Assembly (NCBI RefSeq): GCF_041261445.1
Contig: NZ_JBGCCU010000007.1
Coordinates: forward strand, 124,001-188,000
DNA length: 64,000 nucleotides
Source: Catenulispora sp. EB89
GTDB taxonomy: Bacteria; Actinomycetota; Actinomycetes; Streptomycetales; Catenulisporaceae
Direction of reading: 5' to 3'
The notes below the pieces were generated by a model. That model saw only the letters and a program-made list of their open reading frames with translations. It did no database searches and had not been told where the DNA came from. This document shows, in pieces, positions 1 through 8,429 of the stretch; position 1 is the stretch's first letter, and the number at the start of each line of letters is the position of its first letter. The translations under genes were made by a program, and so were the position numbers.

Positions 1-395
1 GCTACTGGTCCACGGAGTTCACCACCGACTGGCAGGTCGGCTCGCCGATGACCTGGGACAACCACGGCGTCGTGATCACCGACCCGGAGCAGGTCGTGCT
101 GGAGGCCGAGCCCTACAGCAAGCTCTCCTACACCTGGCACTCCGTCACCCCGGAGCTGGCCAAGCGCTTCGAGTGGGACGACGAGACGCTGGCCAAGCTC
201 TCCGCCGAGGCCCGCTCGAAGGTCACCTTCACCATCGACGAGGAAGCCGGCCAGGTGGTGAAGCTGACCGTCGTGCACGACGGCTTCGACCCGGGGTCGA
301 AGTTCGCCGAGATGGTCAGCCACGGCTGGCCGGCCGTGGTGGCGAGCCTGAAGTCGCTGCTGGAGACCGGCGAGCCGCTGTCGGAGGGGAACTGA
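1..395 (+). CDS. AHSA1/SRPBCC-domain protein, 5'-truncated
   Basis: The reading frame is open from base 3 to the stop at 393-395, so the start lies before the window. The residues before the first internal ATG (position 48) read YWSTEFTTDWQVGSPMTW, a typical AHSA1-type segment, so that ATG is not the start. The rest has the family pattern of alternating strands and a C-terminal amphipathic helix ending in SLKSLLETGE. AHSA1/SRPBCC proteins form a hydrophobic cavity. Bacterial members are often encoded beside ArsR regulators, but their ligands are mostly unknown. Confident in the fold, not in a function. Confidence 0.85.
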   Translation, partial: YWSTEFTTDWQVGSPMTWDNHGVVITDPEQVVLEAEPYSKLSYTWHSVTPELAKRFEWDDETLAKLSAEARSKVTFTIDEEAGQVVKLTVVHDGFDPGSKFAEMVSHGWPAVVASLKSLLETGEPLSEGN

Positions 396-510
396 AGCTA
401 CCGGCGGGTAACATATCAGGGGCGATCACTATGATCGCCCCTGATGCACGTCCGCGTACATATCCGCCCAGCGCCACCGCACGCTGCACACGCCCAGCAA
501 GGAGACGACC

Positions 511-927
511 ATGGTCTTCTCGGTCCCCGTCACCGTCCGAGGCTACGAACTCGACACCCAGGGCCACCTCAACCAGGCCGTCTACCTCCAGTACTCCGAG
601 CACGCACGCTGGGAACTGCTCCGCGCGGCCGGCATCCAGCAGAACGACCTGATCGCCGGCGGCATCGGCCCGGTCGTCCTCGAGCTGAACGTCAAGTTCC
701 TGCGCGAGCTGCGCGGAGGCGAGGAAGTGGACGTCACCTGCGAGCTCGCCTGGGCCGAGGGCAAAGTCTTCCAGTTCAAGCAGCAGGTCCTGAAGAAGGA
801 CGGCACAGTCTGCGCCGACATCATCGTGGTCGGCGGCATCCTGGACCTCCAGGCGCGCAAGCTGGTCCCGAGCCCGGCCGAGCGGCTGGCGGCGGTGGCG
901 AGCGATCCGGCGCTGTTGGGGATCTGA
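511..927 (+). CDS. Acyl-CoA thioesterase, hotdog fold (4HBT-like)
   Basis: A 138-residue single hotdog domain. Near the N-terminus it has the signature GYELDTQGHLNQAVYLQY, where Asp15, His19 and Asn21 sit as in 4-hydroxybenzoyl-CoA thioesterase-like proteins and the following helix carries SEHARWE. Family members hydrolyse acyl-CoA thioesters in the cytoplasm as dimers or tetramers. The substrate cannot be read from the sequence. The start at 511 has an AAGGAG-type ribosome site about 6 bases upstream. Length is normal for the family. Confidence 0.9.
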   Translation: MVFSVPVTVRGYELDTQGHLNQAVYLQYSEHARWELLRAAGIQQNDLIAGGIGPVVLELNVKFLRELRGGEEVDVTCELAWAEGKVFQFKQQVLKKDGTVCADIIVVGGILDLQARKLVPSPAERLAAVASDPALLGI

Positions 928-981
928 GGGGCGGGGCTTCGGGCGGCGAACGTTGTCGGGGGCTTCTGGTCTCATCGGAGG

Positions 982-1203
982 GTGAGTGTCACAGGGGTTT
1001 GGATCGTGACGGTGGCCGCGGACGAGGAGCGCGACGCCGGCCCGCGCCGCGAGGAGCTGATCGAGCGCGCCAGCCGGTGGCTCGCCCTCGCCGCCGACGG
1101 TTCGGCGTTCGATGGGGCGGAGATGGTGGACGGAGTCGTCCGGGTCTTTCGCCGCGCCGCCGAACAGCGCCTCGGCGTCACCGCTGTCTCGGCGTTCTTC
1201 TGA
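982..1203 (+). CDS. Small hypothetical protein
   Basis: A 73-codon frame beginning with GTG, directly behind a GGAGG-like ribosome site. Third codon positions are almost all G or C, as in real genes of this genome, and the predicted protein is mostly helical and charged (EELIERASRWLALAAD). A second possible start is the GTG at 1006. I recognise no family. It lies alone between the thioesterase and a chaplin gene. It could be spurious, since short open frames are common at this GC content. Confidence 0.5.
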   Translation: MSVTGVWIVTVAADEERDAGPRREELIERASRWLALAADGSAFDGAEMVDGVVRVFRRAAEQRLGVTAVSAFF

Positions 1204-1420
1204 CCAGCGCTCCTCTGGCCGATCCCCGTCGCCGGGCCGGCCGCGGGCCAGGCGCCGCGCCCCGCGTCGCCGCCCGGTTTGTCGTCCAACCACTCACAAG
1301 TCGGACCTTCACCAGATCGGTTGATCGGCGGTCGCTGGGCGTTTCGCCCGGTGACAGGTGGTCGTTTCTCCGGACGAGCGGCACGTGATCGGTGCCGCCG
1401 CTACACAGGAGGAAGTACCA

Positions 1421-1660
1421 GTGCTGAAGACCAAGAAGATCGCCGCGCTCGTCGCCGCCACCGGCGGTCTGGTGATGGCCGGGGCCGGCATGGCCAGCGC
1501 CGAGGCCACCGCCCACGGCTCCGCCCAGGACTCCCCGGGCATCGTCTCGGGCAACACGATCCAGGTTCCGGTGCAGGTGCCCGTGAACGCCTGCGGCCTC
1601 ACCGTGAGCGTCATCGGCATCCTGGACCAGGCGTTCGGCAACACCTGCGTCAACGGCTGA
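1421..1660 (+). CDS. Short chaplin (single chaplin domain)
   Basis: A 79-residue secreted protein. A signal peptide (about residues 1-27, basic LKTKK start, ending GMASA) is followed by one chaplin domain at about 38-79. That domain shows SPGIVSGNTIQVPVQVPVN, Cys58, the VSVIG strand and Cys76. The two cysteines form a disulfide in known chaplins. These short, very hydrophobic proteins assemble into amyloid-like fibres that coat aerial hyphae and spores. The GTG at 1421 is chosen because it follows AGGAGGAAG at good spacing. The longer in-frame start at 1358 would put a non-secretory stretch before the signal peptide. A strong hairpin terminator follows at 1688. Confidence 0.93.
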   Translation: MLKTKKIAALVAATGGLVMAGAGMASAEATAHGSAQDSPGIVSGNTIQVPVQVPVNACGLTVSVIGILDQAFGNTCVNG

Positions 1661-1687
1661 CAGGCTGCGCGGCGCGCGGTGGGCGGT

Positions 1688-1734
1688 GGGCGGCCCCGAG
1701 GATCCCTGGCGGGTTCTCGGGGCCGCCCCTTTTC
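1688..1734 (+). terminator. Intrinsic terminator of the short chaplin gene
   Basis: A 13-bp perfect stem (1688-1700 with 1716-1728, core GCGGCCCCGAG) and a 15-base loop, followed by CTTTTCG. It lies 28 bases after the chaplin stop codon, so it should end that transcript before the four-domain chaplin gene. Confidence 0.85.
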
Positions 1735-1946
1735 GCGCTCTGAGGGCGGTCGTTTCCGTCCCGGGGCGGGCCCTGCGCGCGCGCCGACGACCAGCTGCGC
1801 GCAGGGTTGCCCCCGGGGTGCCGGTATTCACTCGTACGAACGATTCCGGGTTTAGTCGGAAAAACCTCCCGCAATCCGCCTCGTTAGCTGGATAGGTCTA
1901 TCGGCTCGTCTGAAGTAACGACAGACGGAACAAGGCAGGGGCTTTC

Positions 1947-3011
1947 ATGCAATCGCAAGTGAAGCGGCGGATCGTTTTCGGGCTCACCACCGGCGGGCTG
2001 CTCGCCACCGGCGGCGCCGGGTTCGCGCACGCGGACGCCTCGAGCGCCGGCTCCGGCGACTCCGGCACCACCACCGCCGGCTCCCCCGGCATCCTCTCGG
2101 GCAACACCATCCAGATCCCGGTGGACATCCCGATCAACGTCTGCGGCGTGACGGCGAACGTGATCGGCCTGCTCAACCCGGCGGCCGGCAACCACTGCTC
2201 GAACGACGGCGGTGCCACCGCGGGCGGCGTGACCGCCGGCGGCAGCGGCGGCGCCACGGCCGCCGGCAGCTCGGTCGGCTCGCCCGGGATCCTGTCCGGG
2301 AACACCATCCAGGCGCCGGTGCACGTCCCGGTCAACGTCTGCGGCGACTCGGTGAACGTGGTCGGCGTCGGCAACGGCGCCAAGGACAACCACTGCCACA
2401 ACGGCGGCGGTGCGACGACCGGCGGCAGCGGCGGCGCGACCGCGGTCGGCAGCTCGGTGGGCTCGCCCGGGATCCTGTCCGGCAACACCGTGCAGGTCCC
2501 GGTCGACGTCCCGGTCAACCTCTGCGGCGACACCGTCAACGTGGTCGGTGTCGGCAACGGGGCCAAGGGCAACCACTGCCACAACGCCGGCGGCTCGGCC
2601 ACCGGCGGTTCGACCGGCGGCGCGACCGCGGTCGGCAGCTCGGTCGGCTCGCCCGGGATCCTGTCCGGGAACACCGTTCAGCTGCCGATCTCCGTGCCGG
2701 TCAACGCCTGCGGCGACTCGGTGAACGTGGTCGGCGTCGGCAACGACGCCAACGGCAACGCGTGTGCGAACAACACGCCGTCCACGCCCCCCACCACGAC
2801 CACCCCGCCGCCGACCACCAGCACCCCCGGCGGCTGGGTCGCCCCGCACACCACCGGCGCCGAGACCGGCAGCGCGGTCCCGGCGGCCGCGACCACCGGC
2901 ATGCTCGCGCACACCGGCGCGGACGCCCTGATGCTGGCGCCGATCGGCGCTGCGCTGATGGGCGGCGGCACGTTCATGTACCGCAAGTTCAAGCCGGCCC
3001 GCACGCGCTAG
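1947..3011 (+). CDS. Long chaplin with four chaplin domains and class-E sortase sorting signal
   Basis: A 354-residue secreted wall protein. The signal peptide covers about residues 1-29 (VKRR, hydrophobic core, AHA). Four chaplin domains begin at Ser46, Ser112, Ser173 and Ser235, each starting SPGILSGNT and each with two cysteines. They are joined by Gly/Ala/Thr-rich spacers (GGATAVGSSVG). A Thr/Pro-rich wall-spanning stretch follows. The C-terminus is a sorting signal: LAHTG at 320-324, a hydrophobic helix and the basic tail YRKFKPARTR. LAxTG is the motif used by class E sortases for long chaplins. Streptomyces long chaplins have two chaplin domains, so four is unusual. Domains 2-4 are near copies at DNA level, suggesting internal duplication. 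No sortase gene is visible here. Confidence 0.95.
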   Translation: MQSQVKRRIVFGLTTGGLLATGGAGFAHADASSAGSGDSGTTTAGSPGILSGNTIQIPVDIPINVCGVTANVIGLLNPAAGNHCSNDGGATAGGVTAGGSGGATAAGSSVGSPGILSGNTIQAPVHVPVNVCGDSVNVVGVGNGAKDNHCHNGGGATTGGSGGATAVGSSVGSPGILSGNTVQVPVDVPVNLCGDTVNVVGVGNGAKGNHCHNAGGSATGGSTGGATAVGSSVGSPGILSGNTVQLPISVPVNACGDSVNVVGVGNDANGNACANNTPSTPPTTTTPPPTTSTPGGWVAPHTTGAETGSAVPAAATTGMLAHTGADALMLAPIGAALMGGGTFMYRKFKPARTR

Positions 3012-3060
3012 GTTCCGGCCGCGCCGGGGCCTGATCGTCGATACCCGCCGACACCCATCG

Positions 3061-3108
3061 ATACCTGCCGATATCCACCGACAGGCGTCCCCGGATATCG
3101 GCAGGTAT
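3061..3108. other. Perfect 16-bp inverted repeat behind the long chaplin
   Basis: ATACCTGCCGATATCC at 3061-3076 is repeated as its exact complement at 3093-3108, with a 16-base loop. It lies 50 bases after the chaplin stop. The preceding bases contain further imperfect copies of CGATACCNGCCGA. No T-run follows, so it may be a factor-dependent terminator, an mRNA-stabilising hairpin or a protein site. Confidence 0.6.
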
Positions 3109-3283
3109 AAAGAGGTAAGTAGTGCGTCCGGGGCTCGGGTCCGTCAGGGATCCGGGCCCCGTCCGCACCACGTTCCCGCGCTTTTCATCGCCTTCTCAGC
3201 GGGAAGCTGCACAGTGCTGCTGTGTCTTGGGAATACAAGCACCAAGCGCGAGCACTGATCGGGTGACAAGGAGAAGCGAAGCG

Positions 3284-4102
3284 ATGAGGACCGGCTGGAT
3301 CGAACTCGCCGCCATTCCGGCGGTGCTGCTGGTCGTGTATCTCCTGCGCACCAACACCTGGGCCAGCCGCCACGTGCGCAGCGTCTGGAACTGGCTCAAG
3401 GCCTGGGCGAAGCTGGCGCCGTTCACCACCGTGCTCTCGCTGCTGGTCGCGGTGCACGCCTGGATGCTGATCGGGCTGTCCCCGCGGCTGCGCGACGAGG
3501 TCCTGCTGACGCACTCCACCACGCTGGCCCACCTGAAGAAAGAGCCGCTGACCGTGCTGTTCGGCTCGGCGATGTGGACCGACGTCAACGAGCTCGTCTT
3601 CATGGCCCTGACCGCCTTCATCTACCTGGCGCCGCTGGAGCGCTGGATCGGCACCTGGCGCACCGTGCTGGCGTTCCTGGCCGGCCACATCGGCGCCACG
3701 CTCCTGATAGCGCTGTGGATCGAGGAGACGGTCGTCCTGACCCCGGAGCAGGACCGGGTCTACGCCCGCACCATCGACGTCGGCATCAGCTACGGCGCCT
3801 ACGCCTGCGCCGCGCTGCTGGCCTACCGGCTGCGCTGGCCGTTCCGGCTCTCGGTGTGGTCGCTGATGTTGGCCTACCTGCTCTACCAGGCCTCGCTGAA
3901 GAACTTCGACGCGGCCATCGACTACACCCCGCTCGGGCACCTGGTCGCGTTCGGCATCGGGCTGTGCCTGTACCCGCTGACCAGGACCAACCGCGCCCGG
4001 GAGCGAAGACACGATCCCTGGATCAGAATCTCCCGCCCGACCTCGGAGTTTCCGGCAGCCGAGCCGACGTCCGATAATGAGGCCACGAGCCTGGCGCGGT
4101 GA
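3284..4102 (+). CDS. Rhomboid-like membrane protein
   Basis: A 272-residue integral membrane protein with about six hydrophobic segments. It has the rhomboid pair GISYG (Ser169, fitting GxSxG) in one segment and LGHLVAF (His219) in a later one, arranged as in the Ser-His dyad of rhomboid intramembrane proteases. The loop before the third segment carries EERWIG-like residues (LERWIGTWR) typical of actinobacterial rhomboid-like proteins. ATG at 3284 is chosen because it has GGAG upstream and is followed directly by a membrane segment. The longer frame from 3122 adds a Cys/Arg-rich tail without membrane character. The substrate is unknown. Activity is plausible but not shown. Confidence 0.8.
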   Translation: MRTGWIELAAIPAVLLVVYLLRTNTWASRHVRSVWNWLKAWAKLAPFTTVLSLLVAVHAWMLIGLSPRLRDEVLLTHSTTLAHLKKEPLTVLFGSAMWTDVNELVFMALTAFIYLAPLERWIGTWRTVLAFLAGHIGATLLIALWIEETVVLTPEQDRVYARTIDVGISYGAYACAALLAYRLRWPFRLSVWSLMLAYLLYQASLKNFDAAIDYTPLGHLVAFGIGLCLYPLTRTNRARERRHDPWIRISRPTSEFPAAEPTSDNEATSLAR

Positions 4103-4160
4103 CCCCGTGAAGCCGGGCGTGTGACAACGACGTCCGCCCCCGAACCGCGAGGGATGCGCC

Positions 4161-6518
4161 ATGCCCGCAGCCGTTCCCCTGACCGACCCGACGACCCCCG
4201 CCGACCTGGCCGCGCTGAACGAGATCCAGCAGCGCGTCCTGTGGCTGGCCACCCGGATCGTCGACGCCGCCAACCACGACCGCGCCACCGGCGACGGGGT
4301 CAAGGTCGGCGGCCACCAGGCCTCCTCGGCCTCCCTGGTCACCGCGATGACCGCGCTCTACTTCCGCTACCTGGGCCCGGACGACAAGGTCTCGGTCAAG
4401 CCGCACGCCTCCCCGGTCTTCCACGCCATCCAGTACCTGCTTGGCGAGCTCGACGCCGGCTACCTCACCAAGCTGCGCGCCTTCGGCGGCCTGCAGTCCT
4501 ACCCGAGCCGCACCAAGGACCCCGACCGCGTCGACTTCTCCACCGGCTCGGTGGGCCTGGGCCCGGCCGCGCCGCTGTTCGCCGCCGCCGCGCGCCGCTA
4601 CGTCGACGCGCACTTCGGCGCCCGGCCGCGCTCCCGCTTCGTGGCCCTGCTCGGCGACGCCGAACTGGACGAGGGCAACGTCTGGGAGGCCATCGCCGAC
4701 CCCGCGTGCGCGGGCCTGGGCGAGGTCATGTGGATCGTCGACTTCAACCGGCAGTCCCTGGACCGCGTGGTCCCCGGCATCCGCGAGGGCCAGCTGCGCC
4801 TGCAGTTCGAGGCCGCGGGCTGGCACGTCGTCGAGGTCAAGTACGGCCGCCGGCTGCAGGCGGTCTTCGACCGGCCCGGCGGCGGCGCGCTGAAGGCCTG
4901 GATCGACGCCATGCCCAACGAGCGCTACCAGTCGCTGTTCGGCCTGGACGGCGCGCGCCTGCGCTCGGCGTTCCTGGAAGGCGCCCCGCCGGAGGTCGCC
5001 CCGCTGATCGCGGTGGTCCCCGACGACGACCTCGGCGCCCTGCTCACCGACCTCGGCGGTCACGACCTGACCGCGATGCTCGACGCCTACGCCGCGTGCG
5101 ACGCCGTCACCGACCGGCCGAGCGTGGTCTTCGCCTACACGGTGAAGGGCTGGGGCCTGCCGATCGCCGGCAACCCCCGCAACCACTCCGCGCTGCTGAG
5201 CACCGAGCAGATCGCGGTCCTGCGCGCGGCCCAGGGCCTGACCGAGGCCACCGAGTGGGACCGCCTGTCCCCGGACACCGCCGCCGGCCGCCTGGCCGCG
5301 GCCCGCGCCGAGCAGTTGAAGCGGCCGCTGCCCACCGCGCACCCGGCGATCCCGGTCCCGGCCCAGGTCGAGACCCGCTCCCCGGCCAAGCCGACCTCCA
5401 CCCAGGAGGCCTTCGGCCGCCTGGTGTCCGGCCTGGCCCGCACCCCGGAGGTGGCGCGGCACCTGGTGACCACGGCGCCGGACGTGGCGACCTCGACGAA
5501 CCTGGCCGGGTTCATCAACAAGTTCGGCGTGTTCGCCCCGGCCGAGGTGCAGAACTACACCGCCGCCGACTCCCCGGTGCGCTGGACCGAATCGCCGTCG
5601 GGGCAGCACATCGAGCTGGGCATCTCCGAGATGAACCTGTTCCTGCTGCTGGGCCAGCTCGGCCTGGCCTGGGACCTGTCGGACCAGCCGCTGCTGCCGA
5701 TCGGGACGGTGTACGACCCCTTCGTCTGCCGCGGCCTGGACGCGTTCATCTACGGGACCTACTCCGGCGCGCGCTTCCTGATCGCCGGCACGCCCTCCGG
5801 CGTCACCCTGGCCCCCGAGGGCGGCGCGCACCAGTCCACGATCACCGCCTCGATCGGCCTGGAGCTGCCGAACGTGGTGTTCTCCGAGCCCGCCTACACC
5901 CGCACGCTGGACTGGGTGCTGTGCGACGCGCTGGCCCGGATGGGCCGCGGCGAGGCCGGCTCCTCGGCCTACCTGCGGCTCACCACTCGCCCGATCGACC
6001 AGGCCCCGTTCGAGGCCGCCCTGGCCCGGGTGGGGGAGGAGCGGCTGCGCGCGCAGGTGCTGGCCGGCGGCTACCGCCTGCACATCGCCGCCGAGCTGGA
6101 GTTCGCCGGCGCGCCGGTGGTGCACCTGGCGGCCTCCGGCGCGGTCCTGCCGGAGGTGCTGGAGGCCGCCGCCGAGCTGGCCTCCGAGGGTGTCGCGGCG
6201 CACGTGGTCGACGTGACCAGCCTGGACCGGCTGTACACCGGCTGGCGGCGCTCGCTACAGCAGGACTACCGCAGCGCCTCCGGCCCGCGGCGGCCGTCGG
6301 TGCTCAAGGAGCTGTTCCCGGGGCGCGCGCCGATCGTCACCGTGCACGACGCCGCCTCGCACGCGATGGCCTGGCTGGGCTCGGCGGTCGGGGTGCCGGC
6401 GGTGCCGCTGGGCGTGGACAGCTTCGGCCAGTCCGGGACCGTGGCGGACCTGTACGCGCAGCACGATCTGGTGCCCGGCGCGATCGTCAACGCGGCGCTG
6501 GCTGCGCTCGCGCTGTGA
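4161..6518 (+). CDS. AceE-like (transketolase-fold) thiamine-diphosphate enzyme
   Basis: A 785-residue single-chain enzyme with the architecture of homodimeric pyruvate dehydrogenase E1. The N-terminal TPP-binding half has KVGGHQASSAS, STGSVGLGPA and the GD(x)nN motif GDAELDEGN with DFNRQSLD (from about residue 165). The central pyrimidine-binding half has GISEMN and the AceE-like PEGGAHQS (Glu553). A transketolase C-terminal domain follows. It is shorter than E. coli AceE (886) and no E2 or E3 gene is nearby, so it may act on another 2-oxo acid or ketose. Start 4161 has GAGGGA 7 bases upstream. The 3' end overlaps the convergent YihY-like gene by 32 bases. Confidence 0.85.
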   Translation: MPAAVPLTDPTTPADLAALNEIQQRVLWLATRIVDAANHDRATGDGVKVGGHQASSASLVTAMTALYFRYLGPDDKVSVKPHASPVFHAIQYLLGELDAGYLTKLRAFGGLQSYPSRTKDPDRVDFSTGSVGLGPAAPLFAAAARRYVDAHFGARPRSRFVALLGDAELDEGNVWEAIADPACAGLGEVMWIVDFNRQSLDRVVPGIREGQLRLQFEAAGWHVVEVKYGRRLQAVFDRPGGGALKAWIDAMPNERYQSLFGLDGARLRSAFLEGAPPEVAPLIAVVPDDDLGALLTDLGGHDLTAMLDAYAACDAVTDRPSVVFAYTVKGWGLPIAGNPRNHSALLSTEQIAVLRAAQGLTEATEWDRLSPDTAAGRLAAARAEQLKRPLPTAHPAIPVPAQVETRSPAKPTSTQEAFGRLVSGLARTPEVARHLVTTAPDVATSTNLAGFINKFGVFAPAEVQNYTAADSPVRWTESPSGQHIELGISEMNLFLLLGQLGLAWDLSDQPLLPIGTVYDPFVCRGLDAFIYGTYSGARFLIAGTPSGVTLAPEGGAHQSTITASIGLELPNVVFSEPAYTRTLDWVLCDALARMGRGEAGSSAYLRLTTRPIDQAPFEAALARVGEERLRAQVLAGGYRLHIAAELEFAGAPVVHLAASGAVLPEVLEAAAELASEGVAAHVVDVTSLDRLYTGWRRSLQQDYRSASGPRRPSVLKELFPGRAPIVTVHDAASHAMAWLGSAVGVPAVPLGVDSFGQSGTVADLYAQHDLVPGAIVNAALAALAL

Positions 6519-7398
6519 TGAGCTGAATCTGCTGGTTCCTGTGGGCCGTCGAGGGATCTTCCTCGGCGGCCCACAGCGTCAGCGACAGGTGGACGCGGAT
6601 CACGATGCTGACCCACACCATCAGGCCGACGAAGTCGATGACGATGCCGTAGGGGTTGGACGCGGTGTGGCGGACGATCTCCTGCGCGGCGGCGGACATC
6701 ACGGCGGTGCACAGGCCGGTCGCGGCGGCGCTGAGCCACAGGTCCTTGGTGGCCGGGGCGCCGCCGAGGCGTCGGCACAGCTGGTGGCTGATGACGGTGA
6801 ACAGCGCCGTGCCCAGTGCGAGGAGCACGATGGAGGCGACGAGTGTCGCCAGGGTTTGCCAGCTCGCGCCGGAGTGGTGCCAGCGCACGCGCAGGCGGCC
6901 CCAGCTCATGCCGGAGACGGCGAAGCCGAGGAACATCAAGGGGATCGCGGCCAGGGCGGCGACGGTGTCGCGGACACCGCGGCGCCACGGGACCGGGTCG
7001 TCCTCGGTGCCCCAGATGGTGCGTTGGGCCCGGGCGAGGGTGTTCATCCAGGCCCAGGCGCCGTACAGGACGCCCATCGTGCCGATGATCGAGGTGGTGG
7101 CGGTGAGCAGGGCGTGGGCCTGGGCGTTGAACAGGGAGCTGACGTCCTGGACCGGGATGCCGATGGTCTTGGCCAGGTTCTGGTCGGCGTTCTTGTAGCG
7201 GTGGGGGTGGCGCTGGGCCAGCCAGGCCAGGCCGAGATAGCCGAGGACGAGGACCGGCAGCAGTGACAGGGTGCTGTAGTAGACCACGGCGCTGGCCGCA
7301 TCGCGCAGGTCGATGCGGTAGTAGCGGGAGTAGGCGGCGAGGGCTCGGCCGGTGTGGGGGGCTCTGCGCAGGGCGCTTTGGGCGTCGCGGATCTTCAC
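6487..7398 (-). CDS. YihY/virulence-factor-BrkB-type membrane protein
   Basis: A 303-residue inner-membrane protein with about six hydrophobic segments and family features: an amphipathic YSRYYRIDLRDAASAVVYYSTLSLLP start, a long polar loop after the first segment, and MGVLYGAWAWMNTLARAQRTIWG. Older annotations call this family ribonuclease BN, which is considered wrong. The function is unknown. GTG at 7398 is the likely start because upstream codons lose membrane-protein character. The gene is convergent with, and overlaps, the AceE-like gene. It is divergent from the enoyl-CoA hydratase gene. Confidence 0.8.
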   Translation of the reverse strand: MKIRDAQSALRRAPHTGRALAAYSRYYRIDLRDAASAVVYYSTLSLLPVLVLGYLGLAWLAQRHPHRYKNADQNLAKTIGIPVQDVSSLFNAQAHALLTATTSIIGTMGVLYGAWAWMNTLARAQRTIWGTEDDPVPWRRGVRDTVAALAAIPLMFLGFAVSGMSWGRLRVRWHHSGASWQTLATLVASIVLLALGTALFTVISHQLCRRLGGAPATKDLWLSAAATGLCTAVMSAAAQEIVRHTASNPYGIVIDFVGLMVWVSIVIRVHLSLTLWAAEEDPSTAHRNQQIQLITARAQPAPR

Positions 7399-7474
7399 AC
7401 GCGAGCGTTCTAATGACACGCAGGTCAGGAAACTGTATGCGGTGGCCCTTCCAGCTGCGACACGCCGTTGGGTA

Positions 7475-7493
7475 ATCTGACGTACCGTCAGAT
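7475..7493. promoter_or_regulatory. TetR-type operator palindrome before the enoyl-CoA hydratase gene
   Basis: A perfect inverted repeat, ATCTGACG-TAC-CGTCAGAT, lying 11-29 bases before the hydratase ATG at 7504 and reaching into its ribosome site. Arms of 8 bases with 3 between are typical for TetR-family repressors of lipid genes. No TetR gene is adjacent. Confidence 0.6.
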
Positions 7494-7503
7494 GGGAGCG
7501 CCG

Positions 7504-8343
7504 ATGTTCCGGACCGAACCGGCTTTGCCGGAGCAGGAGTGGCAGCTGCGGCTGGAGATCGGCGACTCGCCCGATGGGGTCGCCACTCTTGTCCTGGACC
7601 GCCCGGAGAAGCTGAACGCTTGGAGCTGGGAGGCCTCGCGCCAGTTGGCGCGGATCGCGACCCGGATCCGGTTCGACGACCGCATCAGGGTCCTGGTGGT
7701 ACGCGGATCCGGCCGGGCTTTTTGCGCCGGCGTGGACCTCGGGCTGCCCGAGGACCGCATCACCGGCCGCTCGGACGCCGAACGGGCCCGCAACTTCGCC
7801 GAGGGCCTGCGGTGGGTGCACGAGCAGTTCCGGGCTTTCGCTACACTGCCGCAGCCGATCGTGGCGGCCGTGCACGGCTACTGCCTCGGCTTCGGCTTCG
7901 AACTGGCCCTGATGTGCGACATCCGGCTGGCCGCCACCGATGCGGTGTTCGCCCTGCCCGAGGCCACGATCGGGATGGCGGTCGACGCCGGCGGCGAGAT
8001 GCGCCTGGCCCGCGACGCCGGCAGCGGCTGGGCGAAGCTGCTGGCGCTGACCGGCCGGCGTATCGATGCGGCGACGGCGGCCCGGATCGGCGTGGTGCAG
8101 GACGTGCTCGCGCCGGAGGAGCTACTGCCGGCGGCTTACGCGCTGGCGGGGGAGATCGCGACGAACGCACCGCTGGCGGTGCAGGCGATCAAGCGGTCGG
8201 TGGACGCGTTCGCCGATCGCGGGCTCGCCGAGGCGATGGCGCAGGCGGCGCTGCTGGCGGCGACGACGTTCGTGTCGCAGGACGCGCCGGTGGGGTATGC
8301 GGCGAAGGCGGCTCGGCGGGCGGCGGAGTTCGAGGGGAAATGA
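7504..8343 (+). CDS. Enoyl-CoA hydratase/isomerase family (crotonase fold)
   Basis: A 279-residue crotonase-fold protein. It has the oxyanion-hole segments RAFCAGVDL and HGYCLGFGFELALMCD, and both glutamates expected for hydratase chemistry (in GFELA and in LPEATIG). The usual PGxGGTQ segment is replaced by AVDAGGEMRLAR, so the substrate pocket differs from the classical enzyme. It would act on enoyl-CoA esters in the cytoplasm. ATG 7504 has GGGAG at 7494-7498 and is preferred over ATG 7492. A perfect palindrome overlaps the leader, suggesting repressor control. Confidence 0.88.
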   Translation: MFRTEPALPEQEWQLRLEIGDSPDGVATLVLDRPEKLNAWSWEASRQLARIATRIRFDDRIRVLVVRGSGRAFCAGVDLGLPEDRITGRSDAERARNFAEGLRWVHEQFRAFATLPQPIVAAVHGYCLGFGFELALMCDIRLAATDAVFALPEATIGMAVDAGGEMRLARDAGSGWAKLLALTGRRIDAATAARIGVVQDVLAPEELLPAAYALAGEIATNAPLAVQAIKRSVDAFADRGLAEAMAQAALLAATTFVSQDAPVGYAAKAARRAAEFEGK

Positions 8344-8429
8344 GGGGGCCGGCCGGGCAGGTCGCCGTGGGTCGGCGTCCGGGTGAATCGCTTCGCAACC
8401 GCTGTGGTTGCGCTCGGCGTCCTCCCGGC

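Noticed and set aside
1358-1420. Earlier in-frame start for the short chaplin
   Set aside because: It would place about 21 polar residues before the signal peptide. The GTG at 1421 has a near-perfect ribosome site.
4023-6203. Long minus-strand open frame (726 codons) opposite the AceE-like gene
   Set aside because: Composition is Gly/Arg/Ala/Val shadow sequence without domains. The opposite strand encodes a full TPP enzyme with all motifs. High GC makes long antisense frames common.
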